From an uncultured Bacteroidota bacterium (GTDB taxonomy: Bacteria; Bacteroidota; Bacteroidia; Bacteroidales; VadinHA17), in assembly GCA_903824785.1 (NCBI GenBank), contig CAIJYD010000114.1, positions 1-42,660 of the forward strand: a stretch of DNA of 42,660 bases. Reading direction: 5' to 3'. The position numbers and the translations under genes are program-made. How positions within the stretch are numbered: the stretch's first letter is position 1; the number at the start of each line of letters is the position of its first letter. The notes under the pieces are model-generated. The model did not search any database. It was not told where the DNA came from and saw only the letters and a list, made by a program, of their open reading frames with translations. Positions 35,452 through 42,660 of this stretch are shown one piece after another.

Positions 35452-36806
35452 ACGGGAAATCTGAAATAACAGAAAAGTATTTAGCTCTCTTCAAAGAAAA
35501 TATTGATAGGATTTCTGCAATATCCTCACCTTATATAAATTCTTTCAGAGAGGCAGCTTATGAGAAATTCAGCGAGCTGGGAATCCCGACAAAGAAAAAT
35601 GAGGAATATAAATATACCAATCTGAACATATTTTTCGACCACGACTATAAGAATTACTTTATTCCTGAAGAGGCCGATTTTGTAAAAGCCGAAGAGTTCA
35701 GGTGCGATGTTACCGACCTTGACACACACGGAATTGTTCTTCTGAATGGATTTTATCCCACAATAAACGAAAAGCTTCGTCAGCTTCCAAGCGGAGTATG
35801 GATAGGCAGCCTTAATGAAGCGGCTGCAAAATTCCCCGCTCTTCTTGAAAAACATTACGGGAAATATGCAAAAAGCGAAACTGACGGGCTCATCCATCTT
35901 AATACTGCTATGGCCTCTGATGGTGTCTTTGTTTATGTCCCCGAAGGAGTAACTCTTTCAAAACCAGTGCAGGTGGTTAACCTGGTTCAGTCTGATGAGG
36001 ATATGTTCAACCAGCACAGGAACCTGATTATCGTTGAGAAGAATGCAGAGTTTTCAATAATTATCTGCGACCACACCCTCTCCCCGAAAAAATTCCTGAC
36101 CAACGCGGTAACTGAGGTTTTTGTTGGCGAAAACGCCCATTTCGATCTGATAAGGGTTCAGAATGAGCATAATGCTGCCTGCAAGATTACCCATACATTT
36201 ATTCATCAGGAAAAAAACAGTGTGGCCTCTTCAAATAATATGACCCTTCATGGTGGCCTTATCCGCAACAGCACCTATCACTACCTTGGAGGAGAGGGAG
36301 CGGAAAGCAATTCCTATGGCCTGTTTCTGGCTGATAAATGGCAGCATGTCGATAATTTTGTAAATGTTGATCATGCTTTTCCTAAGTGTACAAGCAATCA
36401 GCTGTTTAAGGGGGTCCTTGATGATATGTCAACCGGTGCCTTTAACGGCAGGATCCTGGTCCGGCCGGATGCTCAGGGAACACTGGCCTATCAGAAAAAT
36501 AACAATATACTGCTTACCGATGATGCAAAAATGGATACCAAACCGCAACTTGAAATTTATGCGGATGATGTTAAATGCAGCCATGGCGCAACAATCGGAC
36601 AACTTGATGGTGAGGCCCTTTTTTATCTTCAGTCGCGTGGAATAAATAAACGCGAAGCAAGACTTATGCTGATGTTCGGGTTTGCTCATGAAGTAATACA
36701 GAATATTAAAATTGAAGCTCTCCGCGAGAGGATGGATAATCTGGTTATGCAGCGGCTGAAAGGCGAACTTTCACGATGCGCCAGCTGTATGGTAAAATGT
36801 GGATAA
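35448..36806 (+). CDS. sufD: Fe-S cluster assembly protein SufD
   Basis: SufD is the SufB paralogue that completes the SufBC2D scaffold and is linked to iron acquisition. The 452-residue protein shows the N-terminal helical part (GIPTKKNEEYKYTNL), the beta-helix core (GVFVYVPEGVTLSKPVQV), and the conserved C-terminal segment DDVKCSHGATIGQLDGEALFYLQSRGI with the histidine and cysteine of the SufB-SufD interface. An unusual end is the C-terminal CASCMVKCG: Cys444, Cys447 and Cys451 within the last nine residues. This could bind metal, but I am not sure how widespread it is in the phylum. It overlaps sufC by 4 bases and is 12 bases before sufS. Confidence 0.97.
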   Translation: MNGKSEITEKYLALFKENIDRISAISSPYINSFREAAYEKFSELGIPTKKNEEYKYTNLNIFFDHDYKNYFIPEEADFVKAEEFRCDVTDLDTHGIVLLNGFYPTINEKLRQLPSGVWIGSLNEAAAKFPALLEKHYGKYAKSETDGLIHLNTAMASDGVFVYVPEGVTLSKPVQVVNLVQSDEDMFNQHRNLIIVEKNAEFSIIICDHTLSPKKFLTNAVTEVFVGENAHFDLIRVQNEHNAACKITHTFIHQEKNSVASSNNMTLHGGLIRNSTYHYLGGEGAESNSYGLFLADKWQHVDNFVNVDHAFPKCTSNQLFKGVLDDMSTGAFNGRILVRPDAQGTLAYQKNNNILLTDDAKMDTKPQLEIYADDVKCSHGATIGQLDGEALFYLQSRGINKREARLMLMFGFAHEVIQNIKIEALRERMDNLVMQRLKGELSRCASCMVKCG

Positions 36807-36818
36807 ATTGAAATAAAG

Positions 36819-38036
36819 GTGAAGGATATTTCAGAAATAAGAGCCGATTTTCCGATTCTGGACAGGAAGGTTTATGAGAAGCAGCTAGTCTATTTCGACA
36901 ATGGTGCAACCACTCAGAAACCTCAATGTGTTATTGATGCAATGAATGATGTTTATACTACATATAACTCCAATATTCACCGGGGTGTTCATCTTCTAAG
37001 CGACTTGTCTTCTGAAGCTTACGAAAACGCAAGAGAAACAGTTAGGTCTTTTATAAATGCGGAGAAAAAGGAGGAGATCATTTTTACATCCGGAACAACC
37101 GGGTCAATAAACGGTATTGCCTTCTCCTTTGGCGAACGCTACATCAATACGGGAGATGAGATCATAATAAGTCATCTGGAACATCACGCAAACATTGTTC
37201 CCTGGCAGATGATGTGCGAAAGGAAAGGCGCTCTCTTACGTGTAATCCCGATAAATGATAAAGGAGAGATTATCATTGGTGAATACCTGAAATTACTCTC
37301 TTCAAAAACAAAACTTGTTTCTGTTTCCCAGGCATCAAATGCCCTTGGAACAATCACTCCTCTTAATGATATCATTTCTGCCGCCCACGAAATTAATGTA
37401 CCTGTTCTTGTCGATGGAGCACAGGGCGTTCAGCATGGAAACGTTGACATGAAAAAACTTGATTGCGATTTTTACGTTTTTTCCGGTCATAAGATTTACG
37501 GACCGGCAGGTACCGGAGTCCTTTACGGTAAAGAAAAATGGCTTTCAGAATTGCCTCCTTTTCAGGGCGGAGGAGATATGGTTGACAAAGTTACATTCGC
37601 AAAAACCACTTATAACGTACTGCCGTTTAAATTTGAAGCCGGTACAATGAATTATCCGGGTGCAATTGCACTGGGGAGAGCCCTTAACTATGTAACCGAA
37701 ACTGGTAGAGAGGCTATTGCCCTGAGAGAGAAAAGCCTCCTTTCATATGCCACCAAACGGCTTTCAGAAATAGACGGGTTGAAGATCTTTGGAACATCAG
37801 ACTCCAAGATTTCCACTATCTCTTTCCTTCTGAAGAATATTCACCCTTATGATGCAGGAATGATACTCGATAAAATGGGTATCGCAGTAAGGACCGGTAC
37901 ACATTGCGCTCAACCGGTAATGGACTATTTTGGTATTGATGGCACAATACGGGCATCTCTCTGTTTCTATAATACCAATGAGGAAATCGACTCACTCGTT
38001 GCCGGAGTTAATAAAGTAATCAGTATGTTCTCTTAA
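36819..38036 (+). CDS. sufS: Cysteine desulfurase SufS
   Basis: SufS is a PLP enzyme that takes sulfur from cysteine and passes it as a persulfide to SufE for cluster building. The 405-residue product is a group II desulfurase. It has SHLEHHANIVPWQ, the PLP-binding lysine in VFSGHKIYGP, and the catalytic cysteine Cys363 in RTGTHCAQP. It starts at a GTG (36819), which gives the usual N-terminus; there is no ATG nearby. It is 12 bases downstream of sufD and 7 upstream of sufE. Confidence 0.97.
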   Translation: MKDISEIRADFPILDRKVYEKQLVYFDNGATTQKPQCVIDAMNDVYTTYNSNIHRGVHLLSDLSSEAYENARETVRSFINAEKKEEIIFTSGTTGSINGIAFSFGERYINTGDEIIISHLEHHANIVPWQMMCERKGALLRVIPINDKGEIIIGEYLKLLSSKTKLVSVSQASNALGTITPLNDIISAAHEINVPVLVDGAQGVQHGNVDMKKLDCDFYVFSGHKIYGPAGTGVLYGKEKWLSELPPFQGGGDMVDKVTFAKTTYNVLPFKFEAGTMNYPGAIALGRALNYVTETGREAIALREKSLLSYATKRLSEIDGLKIFGTSDSKISTISFLLKNIHPYDAGMILDKMGIAVRTGTHCAQPVMDYFGIDGTIRASLCFYNTNEEIDSLVAGVNKVISMFS

Positions 38037-38043
38037 TAACGAT

Positions 38044-38466
38044 ATGACAATCAACGAAATACAGGATAGTATAATTGACGAGTTTTCTCTGTTTGACGAC
38101 TGGATGGATAAATATAACCTTCTGATCGATCTGGGCAGGGAGTTGCCTGTTATCGATCCGAAGTTTAAGGTTAAAGACTTTCTGATAGAGGGCTGCCAGT
38201 CAAAAGTATGGCTTCATCCGGAATACGATGGGAAAATAATAACTTTTACTGCCGACAGCGATGCAATAATAACACGAGGCATTGTTGCGCTCCTGATAAA
38301 AGTGCTTTCAGACCGCTCTCCTGAAGAGATATTATCTGCTGAGCTTTTTTTTATTGAGAAGATAGGACTGAGACAAAACCTCTCCCCGACGCGATCAAAC
38401 GGCCTTCTTTCAATGGTCCGTCAGATGAAACTTTATGCAATGGCCTTTAATGCAATAAACAAATAG
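38044..38466 (+). CDS. sufE: Sulfur acceptor protein SufE
   Basis: SufE accepts the persulfide from SufS and hands it to SufB. The 140-residue product has the expected fold signatures, including the acceptor cysteine Cys51 in LIEGCQSKVWL, and normal length. It sits directly downstream of sufS (7-base gap), consistent with the two proteins acting as a pair, and 8 bases before the SufT-like gene. Confidence 0.96.
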   Translation: MTINEIQDSIIDEFSLFDDWMDKYNLLIDLGRELPVIDPKFKVKDFLIEGCQSKVWLHPEYDGKIITFTADSDAIITRGIVALLIKVLSDRSPEEILSAELFFIEKIGLRQNLSPTRSNGLLSMVRQMKLYAMAFNAINK

Positions 38467-38474
38467 AATTTAAT

Positions 38475-38795
38475 ATGGATCCGGCTGAACAACTTGAAAT
38501 AGAAACACGTATCGGAGGAGTACTGAAAAGTATCTTTGATCCCGAAATTCCTGTCAATATCTATGACCTTGGTCTTATTTATGAGATTAGCGTTGATGAT
38601 GACCATGTGGCACATATAACTATGACACTCACTGCACCTAATTGTCCTATGGCAGAGGAACTTGTTGAGGAGGTAAAGTATAAAGTAGGTGGGACAAGAG
38701 GAGTGAAGGAGTGCGATCTGAAACTGACTTTTACCCCGGCCTGGGATAAAAGTATGCTAAGTGAAGAGGCAAAACTGGAGCTAGGATTTTTATAG
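38475..38795 (+). CDS. sufT: DUF59 / SufT-like Fe-S cluster maturation protein
   Basis: A 106-residue single-domain member of the DUF59 (MIP18/PaaD-like) family, of the type found at the end of Bacteroidota suf operons. It is thought to help deliver or mature Fe-S clusters. Sequence support: VLKSIFDPEIPVNIYDLGLIYEI at the start of the domain, and the conserved cysteine in TLTAPNCPMAEEL. It lies between sufE (8-base gap) and queG (12-base gap). The name sufT is by family and context. Confidence 0.88.
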   Translation: MDPAEQLEIETRIGGVLKSIFDPEIPVNIYDLGLIYEISVDDDHVAHITMTLTAPNCPMAEELVEEVKYKVGGTRGVKECDLKLTFTPAWDKSMLSEEAKLELGFL

Positions 38796-38807
38796 AAACA
38801 TCATTTA

Positions 38808-39752
38808 ATGACCACCTCAGCAGATAAACCAATTTCTGTTCTGATAAAAGAAAAAGCCGCGGACCTCGGCTTTGATCTGTGTGGTATTGCTCCTTCCGAT
38901 ATTTTAGTTGAACAGGAATCCGTTTTACGCGGCTGGTGCTCTGCCGGCATGAACGGAGATATGGGTTATCTGGAACGGGATATTGAGAAAAGGATCAATC
39001 CGGGCCAGCTTTTCCCGGGAGCAAAATCAGTTATTGTAACAGGATTGAATTATTATACAAGCAAGAAACAGAGAGGAGTAGGGGTTCCTCTGATTTCCAA
39101 GTATGCATATGGCATAGATTACCATGATGTTATAAAAGAAATGCTCTCAGAATTGCTCAGCTTTATTAAAGTTCTGTCCCCGGAAACAGAGGGAAAAATC
39201 TGTGTGGATTCCGCTCCTCTTCTTGAAAAAGCCTGGGCTCAGAAAGCAGGTCTGGGCTGGCCCGGACGACATTCCATTCTTGTAAACGATAAGATAGGGT
39301 CATATTTTTTCCTCGGTGTCCTTGTCGTTAATTCGAAGATGGAATATGATCTGCCTTCCGGAGAGGATCATTGTGGTAATTGCAGATTATGCATTGATTC
39401 GTGCCCTGCCTGTGCAATAAATAATAACAGAACAATTGATGCAAGAAAATGCATCTCCTATCTGACTACCGTAAGTAAGAGTCCTGTCCCTGAAGAACTG
39501 GTTCCAGAATTGAAAGGTATGGTCTTTGGATGTGATATATGCCAGGATGTTTGTCCTTGGAATAAAAATGCTCAGCAACATAAGATTCCGGAATTTGAAC
39601 TTCCCGAAAAAATCGAAATTATGAATTCGAACGAGTGGATCAGACTTTCAGAGGAACAATTTAAAGTTCTCTTCCGCAGATCCCCAATAGCAAGACGAAA
39701 ATACCACCTCTTCAGGGAAAATGTAACAAATGTTACAAAATTCAACGGCTGA
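38808..39752 (+). CDS. queG: Epoxyqueuosine reductase QueG
   Basis: QueG reduces epoxyqueuosine to queuosine in tRNA, the last step of the pathway, using cobalamin and two 4Fe-4S clusters. The 314-residue product has the N-terminal conserved part (PGAKSVIVTGLNYY, SKYAYGIDYHDV), the VDSAPLLEKAWAQKAGLGWPGRHS segment with the catalytic aspartate, and two ferredoxin-like cysteine sets (CGNCRLCIDSC and CDICQDVCPWN). It is the last gene of the suf operon, 12 bases after the SufT-like gene. An Fe-S enzyme encoded with the Fe-S assembly machinery makes sense but is not universal. Its 3' end contains an inverted repeat (39722-39737). Confidence 0.95.
   Translation: MTTSADKPISVLIKEKAADLGFDLCGIAPSDILVEQESVLRGWCSAGMNGDMGYLERDIEKRINPGQLFPGAKSVIVTGLNYYTSKKQRGVGVPLISKYAYGIDYHDVIKEMLSELLSFIKVLSPETEGKICVDSAPLLEKAWAQKAGLGWPGRHSILVNDKIGSYFFLGVLVVNSKMEYDLPSGEDHCGNCRLCIDSCPACAINNNRTIDARKCISYLTTVSKSPVPEELVPELKGMVFGCDICQDVCPWNKNAQQHKIPEFELPEKIEIMNSNEWIRLSEEQFKVLFRRSPIARRKYHLFRENVTNVTKFNG
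39722..39737 (+). repeat. Perfect inverted repeat at the 3' end of queG
   Basis: TGTAACA and TGTTACA, 7 bases each around a 2-base centre, lie in the last codons of queG and about 125 bases upstream of the ECF sigma gene. It could be an operator, but it also encodes the repeated NVTNVT, so its symmetry may come from coding. Confidence 0.4.
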
Positions 39753-39861
39753 TCTCTTCACAGTTTCTAGTTAAATTTATCGAATTTTCATAAAAAAGTC
39801 ACAATAAGATTTTACCTTGCTGTTATATTGACGTCTTAACAGTACAGAAGCAGATACTATT

Positions 39862-40407
39862 TTGATAGAAAAACAGATTATAGATGAGTGCAGGGGAGGA
39901 AATTTAAACAAATTCCGGATCCTTGTTGAACAGACCTCCCCAATTGCTTTCTCAGTAGCTTTCAGGATGCTCTGCGATGAGGATCAGGCTAAAGATGTTG
40001 TACAGGAGACTATGATTTCCATCTGGCAGAAGCTTAACAAAATCAGATCTGCTGAAAGATATAAATCATGGATGTACAGAATTGTAATAAACAAATGTTA
40101 TGATCAGCTAAGGAGAAGGAAGAAAAACCCTGAGTATAAAGCTGATGATAAGACCTGGGAACTTATTTCTGACCGGATTTCAGAACAACCTTCTTCAGAT
40201 CTTGAAAACGAGGAGACTGCCGTAATAATCAGTCAGCTGACTAACAGGTTGAGCCCAAAGCAAAAGGCGGTATTTGTATTGACCGAACTTGAGGAACTGT
40301 CTGTTGATGAGGTATCTGAAATAACAGGAATGAGCAAAACTGCAATAAAATCAAACCTCTGGTATGCAAGAAGGAGAATTTCGGAAATGGTAGAAAAATA
40401 TCTGTAA
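39862..40407 (+). CDS. ECF-type RNA polymerase sigma factor
   Basis: A 181-residue extracytoplasmic-function sigma factor. Region 2 (about 20-90) has the typical EDQAKDVVQETMISIWQKL and WMYRIVINKCYDQLRRRK segments. Region 4 (about 125-178) reads LSPKQKAVFVLTELEELSVDEVSEITGMSKTAIKSNLWYARRRI, a clear helix-turn-helix. It starts at a TTG (39862); the resulting MIEKQIIDEC is a usual ECF start. It is the first gene of a three-gene cassette, 2 bases before a putative anti-sigma gene. No clear vegetative promoter was found; self-activation is common for such factors but not shown here. Confidence 0.93.
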   Translation: MIEKQIIDECRGGNLNKFRILVEQTSPIAFSVAFRMLCDEDQAKDVVQETMISIWQKLNKIRSAERYKSWMYRIVINKCYDQLRRRKKNPEYKADDKTWELISDRISEQPSSDLENEETAVIISQLTNRLSPKQKAVFVLTELEELSVDEVSEITGMSKTAIKSNLWYARRRISEMVEKYL

Positions 40408-40409
40408 CA

Positions 40410-40955
40410 ATGAACCCGGAAACTGAAAAATACAGCAAAGTGGTTAATATTCTCAAAAAATCAAAACCGGTTTTGAATTCGACCACGGATATTGAGAGAG
40501 AAGTTATTAAGCGAATCTCAGGATCTTACAGAACAGACAGAGGGATTTCCGGCGCGATTGAATTTTTTTTCGGATGGGTTTATATCGGCTGGGTAAGGAG
40601 AACCCTGATAACCGCTTCAGTTTTATTGGTCCTGGTGTTTATATATCAACAGAATATTATTCTTAAGCAGATAAAATATCTGAGTAGTCAGGCAACTGTT
40701 GCCACTGAAGACAAGCTTATAAATACTTCGGACCGGATAGAGAAGAAGATGATGTTATATAAACTGGGAGGTCGCAGTCTTTCTTCTGAAGAGGTAACCA
40801 TATCTTCAGGGCAGCTGGAACAACTACTTGAGTCTGTAAATGAGTTGCAGGTTCAGTATAAAGACCTGTTGAAGCTTATCGGGGAGGATCCGGAGCTGAA
40901 GAAGCTGGTAGAAAAGAAGATGGAAGAAAACAGTCATAAAAAAACTAAACTATAA
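40410..40955 (+). CDS. Putative anti-sigma factor, single-pass membrane protein
   Basis: A 181-residue protein not recognised by name. It has a cytoplasmic N-terminal part (about 1-60), one membrane segment (about 63-80, TLITASVLLVLVFIY) and an outside part with heptad-like, probably coiled-coil sequence (QLEQLLESVNELQVQYKDLLKLI) and a charged end (VEKKMEENSHKK). This topology and its position 2 bases after an ECF sigma gene are what an anti-sigma factor shows. However, no zinc-binding HxxxCxxC anti-sigma motif is present. It is 4 bases before the lipoprotein gene. The role is inferred from context. Confidence 0.65.
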   Translation: MNPETEKYSKVVNILKKSKPVLNSTTDIEREVIKRISGSYRTDRGISGAIEFFFGWVYIGWVRRTLITASVLLVLVFIYQQNIILKQIKYLSSQATVATEDKLINTSDRIEKKMMLYKLGGRSLSSEEVTISSGQLEQLLESVNELQVQYKDLLKLIGEDPELKKLVEKKMEENSHKKTKL

Positions 40956-40959
40956 AGCC

Positions 40960-42000
40960 ATGACAAAGAAGCCGATTAAACTTATGGTATCACTTTTTCT
41001 TATTTTAGTGGTATCGTGTGAAGAGCCGGAAACCATTGTAACAAATATTATTCATCCCGACGGGTCGGTTACACGACGGATTGAGATGAGAAATAAAAAG
41101 AACAATTTCAAGCCTTCCTCTCTTCAGGTTCCTTACGACAGCACCTGGATTACAAAAGACACTCTTGAAATCGGCCCCAAAAATGATACAACCTGGATAA
41201 AGAGAGCAGAGAAATTTTACAAAAACGTGAATGAGATAAACAGTGAATATCTTTCAGACAAAGGAGGAAACAGAAAAATTTCACGGAATGCATCATTCAC
41301 AAAAAAATTCAGATGGTTCAATACAATATTCAGATTCTCGGAAAAGATCGATAAGAGCCTCCTTTATGGATATTCTCTTGAAGATTATTTTACGAAAGAT
41401 GAATTAGATTTTTGTTACCTTCCTGAAAGTGTCTCTCTTGAGAAATTGACAGGCTCCGATAGCGTAAAATACAAAGCATTAAGTGACACAATTGAGACAA
41501 AATCCAACCGATGGTTCTGGTTCTGTACAGCCTCGGAATGGATTGAGGAATTCACGAAGCTGACTGCAGGCAGAACAGGAATGGAATTATCACGGGAGAC
41601 ATTAAAGGCGAGAGAAAAAGAGGTTGTAGATACATTATTAAAAAATATGAGTTCGGACAGTGCTCTGATAAATAATTTTCTGGGAGAGAGTAACTATATG
41701 AAATACAGAGCGGAAGCAGATAGTTCAACGGAAATTATCCGAAGGCATCTTGATACGAATATTGAATTTCTCAAGTACACTGTTAAATTCATAATGCCAG
41801 GGAAAATAATAGGGTCCAACGGATTCCTAAACAGGGAAGGGGAGTTAATATGGCCGGTCAAATCTGAATTCTTTCTTTCACAGCCATACGAGATGTGGGC
41901 TGAATCGAAAATCCCAAATAGCTGGGCATGGGTTGTTTCCGGATTATTCCTGATTTTTGTATTAACAGGTGTCATTATAAGAAAAATTAAAAGAGGCTAA
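40960..42000 (+). CDS. Putative lipoprotein with C-terminal membrane segment, unknown function
   Basis: A 346-residue protein with no family that I recognise. It has a lipoprotein signal (about 1-20, LFLILVVSC lipobox; the residue after the Cys is Glu). A mostly hydrophilic domain follows, containing HPDGSVTRRIEM, a Trp/Phe-rich stretch (SNRWFWFCTASEWIEEF) and a long helical middle. A second hydrophobic segment lies near the C-terminus (about 322-342, WAWVVSGLFLIFVLTGVII), with a basic tail KIKRG. If both anchors are real it sits in the inner membrane held at both ends with the domain outside, a good arrangement for sensing. It follows the putative anti-sigma gene by 4 bases, so a regulatory partnership is likely but unproven. 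Confidence 0.72.
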   Translation: MTKKPIKLMVSLFLILVVSCEEPETIVTNIIHPDGSVTRRIEMRNKKNNFKPSSLQVPYDSTWITKDTLEIGPKNDTTWIKRAEKFYKNVNEINSEYLSDKGGNRKISRNASFTKKFRWFNTIFRFSEKIDKSLLYGYSLEDYFTKDELDFCYLPESVSLEKLTGSDSVKYKALSDTIETKSNRWFWFCTASEWIEEFTKLTAGRTGMELSRETLKAREKEVVDTLLKNMSSDSALINNFLGESNYMKYRAEADSSTEIIRRHLDTNIEFLKYTVKFIMPGKIIGSNGFLNREGELIWPVKSEFFLSQPYEMWAESKIPNSWAWVVSGLFLIFVLTGVIIRKIKRG

Positions 42001-42017
42001 AATACTCAGCCTCTTTT
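41989..42017. terminator. Bidirectional terminator between convergent genes
   Basis: AAAAGAGGCT (41989-41998) pairs perfectly with 42008-42017 around a 9-base loop. On the plus strand the stem ends in CTTTT. On the minus strand the tail is also T-rich, followed by AATTTTT. It overlaps the lipoprotein stop codon and lies 36 bases past the end of the minus-strand sigma gene, so it can serve both. Confidence 0.75.
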
Positions 42018-42053
42018 AACAGATAAACATGACTAACCTTTCAACAGAAATAA

Positions 42054-42560
42054 TTATTTAACGTAGTCCTTTAATGTCAGCATTAACTTCTGACGGGTAA
42101 AGAAAATTCTGCTCTTTACTGTCCCTATTTTTAACCCCAGTTCATCGGCAATCTCTTTGTATTTATAGCCTTCAATATGCATCCTGAATGGGATTCTGAA
42201 CTCATCACTCAAAGAATCTATAGCTTTTTCTATTTCACCTTCAGAGTAATTTGACTCCGGCGAAATAAATCCTTTGTCTCCCGGCTGGTTTATGTAATAG
42301 AGATCCTGAGTACCGTCAATAATGGTATTCTCTTTTACATTTCTCCTGTAGTTATTAATGAAAGTGTTTTTCATTATGGTAAATACCCATGCCTTAAGGT
42401 TGGTATAATCAACGAATTTATCTTTGTATGTGATAGCTTTTAAGTAGGTATCCTGAACCAGATCCAGAGCAGTATCACGATCAGATGTGAGACTCATCGC
42501 AAATCGTTGAAGATTGGTTTTCATTCCGATGAGGTTATTGTTAAATTCATATTGTGTCAT
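42054..42560 (-). CDS. ECF-type RNA polymerase sigma factor, Bacteroidales type
   Basis: A 168-residue sigma factor of the group common in Bacteroidales, with the recognisable start YEFNNNLIGMKTNLQRFAMSLT. Region 2 contains DLVQDTYLKAI and KAWVFTIMKNTFINNYRR. Region 4 contains LSDEFRIPFRMHIEGYKYKEIADELGLKIGTVKSRIFFTRQKL. No anti-sigma gene adjoins it within the window; its upstream side is cut by the window end. It has its own promoter (42586-42617), about 19 bases of leader, and a shared terminator hairpin. Confidence 0.94.
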   Translation of the reverse strand: MTQYEFNNNLIGMKTNLQRFAMSLTSDRDTALDLVQDTYLKAITYKDKFVDYTNLKAWVFTIMKNTFINNYRRNVKENTIIDGTQDLYYINQPGDKGFISPESNYSEGEIEKAIDSLSDEFRIPFRMHIEGYKYKEIADELGLKIGTVKSRIFFTRQKLMLTLKDYVK

Positions 42561-42585
42561 AGCTCTTAATTTTATATTGTTGAGA

Positions 42586-42617
42586 CAAATATAGACAGAT
42601 AAAAAAAGATAAACAAA
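42586..42617 (-). promoter_or_regulatory. Promoter of the second ECF sigma gene
   Basis: On the minus strand TTTG (42614-42617), a 20-base spacer and TATATTTG (42586-42593) match the Bacteroidota consensus. Transcription would start near 42579. Confidence 0.6.
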
Positions 42618-42660
42618 TCTTAATATCCTAATATATTAAAAATAAGGCTATATTTCTAAA

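Overview
The window looks like a chromosomal segment of a Bacteroidota (Bacteroidetes) species, probably of the order Bacteroidales. Four things point there: a fused LpxC-FabZ gene, a sufBCDSE plus SufT-like operon, ECF sigma factors of Bacteroidales type, and promoters with the phylum's unusual TAnnTTTG -7 element and TTG/TTTG -33 element about 18-20 bases upstream. No tRNA, rRNA, CRISPR array, transposase or phage gene was seen. Base composition is moderate and fairly even, and most of the window is ordinary core chromosome.

Layout. At 1-652 a gap with a leftward promoter is followed by gcvH. At 647-5430 (minus) lies the translation/transcription operon rimP-nusA-infB, with a well-formed promoter and a perfect hairpin at the 5' end of its transcript. 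At 5634-6617 is a PflX-like radical SAM protein.

The most unusual part is 6621-22217 (minus), seven tightly packed genes that read as one export operon. In transcription order they are: a NatA-type ABC ATPase; a 1154-residue ABC-2 permease carrying a degenerate M1-peptidase-like region, Gly-rich inserts and a golvesin/Xly-like C-terminal domain; a TolC-like outer-membrane channel; a lipoprotein membrane-fusion protein; a complete RND pump; a 1588-residue protein in which a second complete RND pump continues in frame through about six extra membrane segments into a full ABC ATPase domain; and a small ABC-2 permease overlapping it by 4 bases. The operon therefore encodes two RND pumps, two paralogous ABC ATPases, two ABC-2 permeases, one adaptor and one outer-membrane channel. 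I infer a composite RND/ABC envelope export machine. I know of no characterised example with this architecture.

At 22591-27196 (plus) come an HD-domain phosphohydrolase gene and the lipid A genes lpxD, lpxC-fabZ and lpxA. Converging on these are thiL and a DUF4139/MuiA-family gene (27204-29973, minus). A nitronate monooxygenase-like gene (30213-31280) and a convergent ion transporter gene (31290-32696) follow. At 33136-39752 (plus) is the SUF iron-sulfur assembly operon sufB-C-D-S-E, a SufT-like gene and queG, whose product is itself an Fe-S enzyme. Upstream of sufB lie four GGAAAT hexamers spaced exactly 11 bases apart, a candidate regulator site.

The window ends with an ECF sigma / putative anti-sigma / lipoprotein cassette (39862-42000) and a convergent second ECF sigma gene (42054-42560), separated by a hairpin that could terminate both transcripts.
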